A stretch of 64,000 nt of DNA from Pseudoroseicyclus_A sp041714655. Lineage in GTDB: Bacteria; Pseudomonadota; Alphaproteobacteria; Rhodobacterales; Rhodobacteraceae. The translations under genes and the position numbers were made by a program. The stretch spans positions 1,860,001 through 1,924,000 of the forward strand of contig NZ_CP168219.1 in assembly GCF_041714655.1 (NCBI RefSeq). Direction: 5' to 3'. The notes below the pieces were generated by a model. It was not told the DNA's origin. It searched no databases and was given only the letters and a program-made list of their open reading frames with translations. This document shows positions 58,091 to 64,000 of this stretch, one piece after another. Each line of letters starts with the position of its first letter. The stretch's first letter is position 1.

Positions 58091-58897
58091 ATGCGTCTGC
58101 GCGTCGGTTTCCGGATCGAATTCCAGCTGCCCCAGCCCACCCCGATGATCACCCTGCTGAACATCCATTCCTCCCGCTCGGGCGATCTCGAAAGCCCCGA
58201 CGGCCTCAGGGCGGCGCCGGCCGTCTGGCTGCGCGGCTATCATGACGGCTTCGGCAACTGGTGCACCCGCTTCGTCGCCCCCGCCGGGCGGTTCGAGATC
58301 ACCAGCGACGCGGTGATCCGCGACAATGGCCAGCCCGATCCGCAGGCCCCGCGCGCGCGGCAACTGATGGTCGAGAGCCTGCCCGACGAGATGCTGACCT
58401 TCCTCCTCGGCAGCCGCTATTGCGAGACCGATGTCCTGCAGGAAGAAGCCTGGCAGCGCTTCGGCCAGATCGAGGGCGGATGGGACAGGGTGCAGGCGAT
58501 CTGCGATTTCGTGCACGGGCACATCCGCTTCGACTATCTCGAGGCCAGCGCCACGCGGACGGCCGCCGGCGCCTTCCATGAGGCCCGCGGCGTCTGCCGC
58601 GACTTCGCGCACCTCGCCGTCACCTTCTGCCGCTGCCTCAACATCCCGGCCCGCTATTGCACCGGCTACCTGGGAGACGTCGGCACCCCCCCGCCGCATC
58701 CGCCGGGCGATTTCGCCGCCTGGATGGAGGTCTATCTCGACGGCGGCTGGCACGTCTTCGACCCGCGCAACAACACGCCGCGCATCGGCCGGATCCTCAT
58801 CGCCCGCGGCCGCGACGCCGCCGACGTGCCGCTGACGCAGACCTTCGGGGCGAGCGAGCTTAAGGGCTTCGAGGTCTGGACCGACGAGATCGGCTGA
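58091..58897 (+). CDS. Transglutaminase-like protein with altered active site
   Basis: 268 residues from ATG 58091 (GAGGAGGACC upstream; ATG 58076 is less likely). The Cys box is EARGVCRDFAHLAVTFCRCL. Where typical members have His-Ala-Trp, the sequence reads DFAAWMEVYLDGGWHVFDPRNN, so the second catalytic residue may be missing or replaced by a nearby His. It resembles a subgroup of bacterial transglutaminase-like proteins, commonly encoded near peptide-ligase genes. Function unknown. Confidence 0.8.
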   Translation: MRLRVGFRIEFQLPQPTPMITLLNIHSSRSGDLESPDGLRAAPAVWLRGYHDGFGNWCTRFVAPAGRFEITSDAVIRDNGQPDPQAPRARQLMVESLPDEMLTFLLGSRYCETDVLQEEAWQRFGQIEGGWDRVQAICDFVHGHIRFDYLEASATRTAAGAFHEARGVCRDFAHLAVTFCRCLNIPARYCTGYLGDVGTPPPHPPGDFAAWMEVYLDGGWHVFDPRNNTPRIGRILIARGRDAADVPLTQTFGASELKGFEVWTDEIG

Positions 58898-58928
58898 GAC
58901 GGCGAGCCTGGGTCTGGCGATGGGGAAA

Positions 58929-59005
<77 letters not shown>

Positions 59006-59059
59006 CGCGCGCGCCTCTATAGGGGCATCCTCCCTGCCCTGCAACGGGCAAAGCGCCGG

Positions 59060-60280
59060 TCAGGCGAAGAGGTCGTGGCAGAGCTCGAGGGCCGAGATCA
59101 GCCGGTCGACCTCCTCCTCGGTGTTGTACATCGCGAAGGAGGCGCGGGCCGTCGCCGAGACGCCGAGGTGGTCGAGGAACGGCATGGCGCAATGCGTCCC
59201 CGCCCGTACCGCGATGCCGCGCTTGTCGAGCACGGTGGAGAGGTCATGCGCATGCGCGCCCTCCATCGTGAACGAGAAGATCGCGGCCTTGCCGGGCGTC
59301 TGGCCCTGCACCTGCAGCCAGTTGAGCCCCGCGAGCCGCTCCTGGGCATAATCGCGCAGGCGCCGCTCATGGGCGGCGATGTTCTCCATGCCGAGGCCCA
59401 TTATGTACTCCAGCGCCACGCCGAGCCCGATGGTCGCGGCGATGCCGGGCGTGCCGGCCTCGAACTTCATCGGCGGGTCGTTGTAGCTGACGGCATCGCG
59501 GGAGACCTCGCGGATCATGTCGCCGCCGCCCATGTAGGGGCACATCTCGTCCATCCGGTCGCGGCGGATCCAGATGGCGCCGGAGCCGGAGGGCCCGTAG
59601 GTCTTGTGGCCGGTCATCGCGTAGAAATCGCAGCCGATCTCGGCCACATTGACCGGCATGTGGACGGCCGATTGCGAGCCGTCGACGAGCACCGGAATGC
59701 CCTTCTCGCGGGCGCCGGCCGAGATGGCGGCGACATCCACAACCGTGCCGGTGACATTGCTCAGATGCGTGACCGCGATGAGCTTCGTCCGGGGGCCGCA
59801 GGCGGCCAGCACCGCTTCGGGGTCGAGGGCTCCGGTCGCATCCGTCTCCACCCATTTCAGCACCACGCCCTGCCGTTCGCGCAGGAAGTGCCAGGGCACG
59901 ATATTGGCATGGTGCTCCATGATCGAGAGGACGATCTCGTCCCCCGCCTCCAGCCGCGGCGCGGCCCAGGAGGAGGCGACCATGTTAATGCCGTGGGTGG
60001 TGCCGGTGGTGAAGACGATCTCGTCCTCGTCGGGCGCGCCGAGGAAGCGGGCGATGATGCCGCGGGTGCCCTCGTATTTCTCCGTCGAGATGTTCGACAG
60101 CGTGTGCAGGCCCCTGTGAACGTTGGAATAATCCTGCTCGTAGAGGCGGGTCATCGCGTCGATCACGACGCGCGGCTTCTGGGCGCTGGCGCCATTGTCG
60201 AGATAGGTCAGCGGGTGGCCGTTGACCTCTCGCGACAGGATCGGAAAATCGGCGCGGACGCGGGCGATGTCGAAGCTCAC
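59060..60280 (-). CDS. sufS: SUF cysteine desulfurase
   Basis: 406 residues from GTG 60280, overlapping the membrane-protein stop (GTGA). Fold type I PLP enzyme: TTHGINMVASSW, VDGSQSAVHMPVNVAEIGCDFYAMTGHKTYGPSG (read in segments) with the Schiff-base Lys in TGHKTYGP, and the persulfide Cys in RAGTHCAMPFL. It takes sulfur from cysteine for Fe-S assembly. Last gene of the SUF operon in this window. Confidence 0.95.
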   Translation of the reverse strand: MSFDIARVRADFPILSREVNGHPLTYLDNGASAQKPRVVIDAMTRLYEQDYSNVHRGLHTLSNISTEKYEGTRGIIARFLGAPDEDEIVFTTGTTHGINMVASSWAAPRLEAGDEIVLSIMEHHANIVPWHFLRERQGVVLKWVETDATGALDPEAVLAACGPRTKLIAVTHLSNVTGTVVDVAAISAGAREKGIPVLVDGSQSAVHMPVNVAEIGCDFYAMTGHKTYGPSGSGAIWIRRDRMDEMCPYMGGGDMIREVSRDAVSYNDPPMKFEAGTPGIAATIGLGVALEYIMGLGMENIAAHERRLRDYAQERLAGLNWLQVQGQTPGKAAIFSFTMEGAHAHDLSTVLDKRGIAVRAGTHCAMPFLDHLGVSATARASFAMYNTEEEVDRLISALELCHDLFA

Positions 60281-60888
60281 AGCGGCGCTCCCAGAAGGAT
60301 GGATATGGCGGAGATCACCACCGTCCCGCCGATCAGGATGGCGAAGCCGAGGCCGACGATCAGCATGAAGCTCTTCATCAAGGAGCCGAACCTGTGGGTT
60401 TCATTGATGAAATGCAGCATGATCCAGAACTGCAGGATGATCGCGGCGATGGCGGTGAAGATCAGGACAGGCGGGATGACCAGCGCGAGGACGAGCTGAC
60501 CGAGGCCGAGGACGACGCTCATCACCTCCGTCCAGAGAACGGTGGTGAGTGCGCCGGTGAAATCGCCCTCGCCCCCGATGGCGCGGCCGCCGTAGTGCAG
60601 CGCGAAGACGAAGATCACCAGCGCGGCGCCGACGATGAAGGCGAAGGTGATGGGGCTGAGCGCCACCATGCCTTCGGCGATCGGCTGGATGGTGCCCCCC
60701 GCCGGAATGCCGGCGACGAGGGCATTGAGGATGGCGACGAGCGCGATGCCCGGCCAGAGGACCTGCCGCGTCAGGCGCATGTCCAGAAGCTCTCGCGCGA
60801 CGCCGGCCGGGTCGCGGAAGCTCTCACCAATGAGCCGCGCGAGGCCCGCCCCGCCTGCGGGACCGGAGCCGCCGGAGGGCAGGCTCAC
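60277..60888 (-). CDS. Yip1-family membrane protein in the SUF operon
   Basis: 203 residues from GTG 60888, overlapping the next gene (GTGA). Five hydrophobic spans and a Gly/Pro-rich N-terminus match the Yip1 fold. The role beside suf genes is unknown, though this gene order is common in Rhodobacterales, which suggests a linked function or simple co-transcription. Confidence 0.75.
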   Translation of the reverse strand: MSLPSGGSGPAGGAGLARLIGESFRDPAGVARELLDMRLTRQVLWPGIALVAILNALVAGIPAGGTIQPIAEGMVALSPITFAFIVGAALVIFVFALHYGGRAIGGEGDFTGALTTVLWTEVMSVVLGLGQLVLALVIPPVLIFTAIAAIILQFWIMLHFINETHRFGSLMKSFMLIVGLGFAILIGGTVVISAISILLGAPL

Positions 60889-61370
60889 GACGGTGCCCCG
60901 GCCGCTTCGCGCAGACCCGCGACGAAGATGAAGGCGAAGCCGGCGATCCAGAGCGCGCCCACCAGATGCGTGCCGGGCGCGGGGCCGACGAAGCCGGCCA
61001 TCAGCCCGTAAAGGAGCGCGCCGGGTGTCGCGGCGAGCAGCGCCCAGAAGAGCGACAGGCGGAGCTGCCAGCCCTCTATGCCGGAGCGGAGGAGGCGCAG
61101 GAGCCCCGCGGCCAGCCCCGTCAGCAGATAGAGCGCCAGCGGCCAGACGAACATCCAGGCGAGGAATTCATAGGCCATGAGCTGCGCGAGCTCGGTGCCC
61201 GTCGCCTCGGCCACCCGCGCCAGCCGCGGCCATTGCGCCACGAAGATCACGAAGCAGCCGGCCATGAGGAAGACCAGCGACCGGTCTTCCCGCCGTCCGG
61301 CGGCCGTGAGGCGGCGCATCACCGCACGCGGCGACCACCAGCTCGCCAGGATATCCGTCGAGACCGCCAT
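60885..61370 (-). CDS. Second Yip1-like membrane protein in the SUF operon
   Basis: 161 residues. Four spans, with a longer cytoplasmic N-terminus (ASWWSPRAVMRRLTAAGRRED). It begins one base after the sufD stop and overlaps the following Yip1 gene. The two proteins may form a pair. Function unknown. Confidence 0.7.
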   Translation of the reverse strand: MAVSTDILASWWSPRAVMRRLTAAGRREDRSLVFLMAGCFVIFVAQWPRLARVAEATGTELAQLMAYEFLAWMFVWPLALYLLTGLAAGLLRLLRSGIEGWQLRLSLFWALLAATPGALLYGLMAGFVGPAPGTHLVGALWIAGFAFIFVAGLREAAGAPS

Positions 61371-61371
61371 C

Positions 61372-62661
61372 TCAGCCGCGCCGGCGGGCCAGCCAGCCCT
61401 CGAGCCGGTCGCGGATCTCGTCGGCGAGCCCCTCGTCCTCGATCTCCTCCAGCGCCTCGGCGAGGAAGGAGAGCGTCAGAAGGTCCGTCGCCCGCTCCTT
61501 CGGTATGCCGCGCGAGCGGAGGTAGTAGAGCGCCGTCTCGTCGATGGCGCCGGAGGTGGAGCCGTGGCTGCAAACGACGTCATCGGCATAGATCTCGAGC
61601 TCGGGCTTCGCGAGGAACTGGCTGTCGCCGTCGAGAAGGAGCGACTGCGAGATCTGGTAGCCATCGGTCTTCTGCGCGCCGGGCTTCACGAGGATCTTGC
61701 CCTGGAAGACGCCGGTGGCGCCGTTCCGCAGCACCTTCTTGAAGACCTGCCGGCTTTCGCAGCCGAGCGCGTCATGGGTGATGAAGACCGTGTCGTCGTC
61801 GTGGAAGTCCTTGCCGTCGCCGAGCGAGGCGCCGGCGACATGAGCCACGCCGTCATTGCCATCGAGCCAGAGCACCGCCTCGTTGCGGGTCATGGCGCCA
61901 TTGGCGGTGAGCGTGAAGCTCTTGAAAAGGCTGCCTTCCCCGAGCGCGGCGAAGACATGCGTCGCCGCACGGCGCCCGTGCTCGCGGCCCTGGGTGCGCA
62001 CGTGGTGGAACTTCGCGCCCTTGGCGACATCGACCTCCATCACAGCGTTCAGCCGCGCGGCGGCGGGGCCATTCTCGAGCAGCGTCAGCTCGGCGCCCTC
62101 CTCCAGCCGGATCACATGGTGCAGCGCCACATCCGCCGTCTCGCTCTCGCGGCGATAGGTGATGTGGACGGGCCGGTCTGCGGTGCCGGTGACGCGGATG
62201 ACGACGCCATCGGTCGCGATGGCGGAGTTTAGCGCCGCAAAGGGCCGGGCGACGGGGCTCTGGCCGCGCGCCTCCAGCTTGCCGTAAAACTCGCGGGCCC
62301 AGTGGATATCAGCGTCCATGGCGGCGGAGAGCCGGGCGATCTCAAGCCCGGTGCCCTCGAGCGCGCTCGAGGCCGCGGCATCGAACACGCCATCGGTGAA
62401 GACGATGTGCAGCGTCTCGCGGGCGGCAAAGATGTCATCCTCGGCGCCGTCGAACAGCGCCGCGGGCGCCGCCTCGGGGGCGTTGAGGCTGTCCGGCCGG
62501 GTGAAGCGCCAGTATTCGTCGCGGCCATGCGGAAGGCCCATGGCCGTCAGCCGCCCGAGCGCCTCGGCCCGCGCCTCGCGGGCCCAGAGCGCGCCCTGGG
62601 GCAGCGTGAGCGTCGCCAGCCGCGCGTCGGTCACATCCTGCTTGGGCTTCGGCAGCGCCAT
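61372..62661 (-). CDS. sufD: Fe-S assembly scaffold subunit SufD
   Basis: 429 residues from ATG 62661, overlapping the sufC stop by one base; the longer frame upstream is antisense to sufC. The SufB/D beta-helix core (LLDGDSQFLAKPELEIYADD, CSHGSTSGAIDETALYYLRSRGI) is intact. With SufB and SufC it forms the scaffold for Fe-S clusters. sufB would lie to the right of the window. Confidence 0.95.
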   Translation of the reverse strand: MALPKPKQDVTDARLATLTLPQGALWAREARAEALGRLTAMGLPHGRDEYWRFTRPDSLNAPEAAPAALFDGAEDDIFAARETLHIVFTDGVFDAAASSALEGTGLEIARLSAAMDADIHWAREFYGKLEARGQSPVARPFAALNSAIATDGVVIRVTGTADRPVHITYRRESETADVALHHVIRLEEGAELTLLENGPAAARLNAVMEVDVAKGAKFHHVRTQGREHGRRAATHVFAALGEGSLFKSFTLTANGAMTRNEAVLWLDGNDGVAHVAGASLGDGKDFHDDDTVFITHDALGCESRQVFKKVLRNGATGVFQGKILVKPGAQKTDGYQISQSLLLDGDSQFLAKPELEIYADDVVCSHGSTSGAIDETALYYLRSRGIPKERATDLLTLSFLAEALEEIEDEGLADEIRDRLEGWLARRRG

Positions 62662-63416
62662 CAGGCCAGCTCCCCGAGGATGTTGGCGTAGCCGTTCTCC
62701 TCGACCTCGAGCGCCAGTTCGGGCCCGCCCGTCTTGATTATCCGGCCATCGGCCATGATGTGCACGACATCGGGTGTGATGTGGTTCAAAAGCCGCTGGT
62801 AGTGGGTGATGACGAGGAAGCTGCGGCCCTCGGAGCGCAGGGCGTTCACCCCTTCGGAGACGAGCTTCATCGCATCGACATCGAGGCCGGAATCGGTCTC
62901 GTCGAGGATGCACATCTTCGGCTCGAGGACGGCCATCTGCAGGATTTCGTTGCGCTTCTTCTCACCGCCCGAGAAGCCGACATTGACGGGCCGCTTCAGC
63001 ATCTCGGCGTCGATGTTGAGCGTCTTGGCCCGCTCGCGCACGAGCTTGAGGAAGTCCGCCGCGCTGACCTCCTCCTCGCCCTTGGCCTTGCGCTGCGCGT
63101 TGAGCGCGGTGCGGAGGAACGTCATGTTGCCGACGCCCGGGATCTCCACCGGATACTGGAACGCCAGGAACAGCCCGGCCGCCGCGCGCTCCTCGGGCTC
63201 CATCGCGAGCAGGTCCTCGCCCTCGAGCGTCGCCGTGCCGCCGGTCACTTCGTAGCCCTCGCGGCCCGAGAGCACGTAGGACAGTGTCGACTTGCCGGAG
63301 CCGTTCGGCCCCATGATCGCATGCACCTCGCCGGCGCCGACCTCGAGATCGACACCCTTCAGGATCTGCTTGTCTTCTTCTTCAAGATCGACCGTCAGGC
63401 CCTTGATGTTCAGCAT
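62661..63416 (-). CDS. sufC: Fe-S assembly ATPase SufC
   Basis: 251 residues, preceded by TGAGGACGAT. ABC ATPase: Walker A IMGPNGSGKSTLSYVLSG, signature FSGGEKKRNEILQM, Walker B CILDETDSGLDVD. It energises SufBD conformational change. Followed directly by sufD. Confidence 0.97.
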   Translation of the reverse strand: MLNIKGLTVDLEEEDKQILKGVDLEVGAGEVHAIMGPNGSGKSTLSYVLSGREGYEVTGGTATLEGEDLLAMEPEERAAAGLFLAFQYPVEIPGVGNMTFLRTALNAQRKAKGEEEVSAADFLKLVRERAKTLNIDAEMLKRPVNVGFSGGEKKRNEILQMAVLEPKMCILDETDSGLDVDAMKLVSEGVNALRSEGRSFLVITHYQRLLNHITPDVVHIMADGRIIKTGGPELALEVEENGYANILGELA

Positions 63417-63431
63417 ATCGTCCTCATCATC

Positions 63432-64000
63432 TCATTTCGGCGTGACCATCAGCGACGCGATGCGCCGCAGGTCGCCGGGATTGATCGTCTGCGGCGAGAT
63501 CTCGAAGCGGGCCATGCGGCCGCGCGTCTCGGCAGGCTTCACGAAGTCCTCCACGACCTTGTAGATCGGGCGGTCGGTGTAATCGTCGAAGAGCACCCGC
63601 ATCGGCGCCTTCGTCAGAAAGAGGCAGGCCAGCAGGCAGGCGGGGCGGAAGCGCCCGTCGATCAGCGCGAGGTCAGGCTGCACGAAATCGGGGCGTTCCC
63701 AGACCGACAGCGGGTAGTCGGGAAACCGCGTGAAGGGCGGCTTCGGCAGCGGCATCCCCCAGTCGCCCGTCGGGCCGATATCGGCATGGTGCAGGTGCAG
63801 CTTGTCCATCGGCCCGTCGCCGGCCAGCGCCTCGCTGAGGCTCTTCAGCCATTCGGCATCGCTCTCGACGGAGAAGACGCGCTTGCCCAGCGACTGCGCG
63901 AGCGCCGTCGACCCGCCGGAGCCGTATTCTAGGATCACCTCGGCGCGGGCATATTCCTCCCGCAGCCAGGCTTCCTCCTGGTCCGGCATCGAAATCTTGG
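63432..64000 (-). CDS. SAM-methyltransferase-like protein, 5' end cut by window
   Basis: At least 185 residues; the frame stays open to the window edge (the ATG at 63989 has no ribosome site), so the true start is probably beyond 64000. ILEYGSGGSTALAQSLGKRVFSVESD is a SAM-binding motif I with its acidic loop, followed by LALIDGRFRPACLLACLF. It lies 15 bp before sufC in the operon. Target unknown. Confidence 0.7.
   Translation of the reverse strand, partial: KISMPDQEEAWLREEYARAEVILEYGSGGSTALAQSLGKRVFSVESDAEWLKSLSEALAGDGPMDKLHLHHADIGPTGDWGMPLPKPPFTRFPDYPLSVWERPDFVQPDLALIDGRFRPACLLACLFLTKAPMRVLFDDYTDRPIYKVVEDFVKPAETRGRMARFEISPQTINPGDLRRIASLMVTPK

Overview
The window is a GC-rich chromosomal segment of an alphaproteobacterium, most likely of the Rhodobacterales (Paracoccaceae/Roseobacteraceae). 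This rests on the gene order trpG-trpD-trpC-moaC-moeA-lexA-(comEC)-gltX-gltA, a CckA hybrid kinase, a phaZ/phaC-phaP-phaR polyhydroxyalkanoate locus, a sufC-sufD-(two membrane proteins)-sufS operon, and an alphaproteobacterial SOS box (GAAC-N7-GAAC) in front of lexA. Assignments come from reading the translations; no database search was run.

Layout. 1-11 kb: end of a GH1 beta-glucosidase and glucokinase (sugar use), cckA, rsmB, a PuuB-like amine oxidase, a DegT-type aminotransferase, and a divergent LysR/class III aminotransferase pair set among dispersed repeats. 11-16 kb: PHA granule genes with palindromes that fit PhaR operators. 16-20 kb: hupE, a hydrolase, two lipoproteins and thrS. 20.9-24.9 kb: an ECF sigma/NrsF-type anti-sigma pair divergent from a bufferin-type RiPP operon (DUF2282 precursor, DUF692 MNIO enzyme, DUF2063 partner, DoxX). 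Both promoters carry the same GTAAC-N17-CGAA motif (six-base -35 plus 16-bp spacer), and the start codon of the DUF2063 gene lies in a strong inverted repeat. 25-28.7 kb: a cold-shock gene, a higBA toxin-antitoxin module whose antitoxin is fused to a DUF2158-like domain in an AT-rich patch, an AT-rich unknown gene overlapping thyX, and thyX. 28.8-31.2 kb: a surface-lipoprotein candidate followed by a Slam (type XI secretion) outer-membrane protein. 31.4-35.2 kb: glyoxalase, two tandem DUF1194 proteins and a divergent polysaccharide deacetylase.

35.3-46 kb is the housekeeping block: tryptophan genes with ung inserted, molybdenum cofactor genes, lexA, comEC, gltX and gltA, closed by a strong terminator. 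46-49.5 kb: a PopZ-like protein, TolC, a Pcm-like methyltransferase and tRNA-Cys. 49.7-52.1 kb: an ABC-2 exporter divergent from a TetR gene with a perfect palindromic operator. The permease looks actinobacterial and may be acquired. 52.2-55.6 kb: a MarR gene divergent from a three-gene redox operon (Tat-exported flavoprotein, monohaem cytochrome c, hydrolase-fold protein lacking its nucleophile). 55.7-59 kb: small proteins, a second cold-shock gene, a fatty-acid desaturase, a transglutaminase-like protein and tRNA-Arg. 59-64 kb: the SUF iron-sulfur operon with two Yip1-like membrane proteins inside it.

The strongest leads are the bufferin operon with its paired ECF promoters and start-codon hairpin, the Slam/lipoprotein pair, the AT-rich insertion that may have remodelled higA, the MarR redox operon, and a roughly 270-bp terminal-inverted-repeat element present three times.
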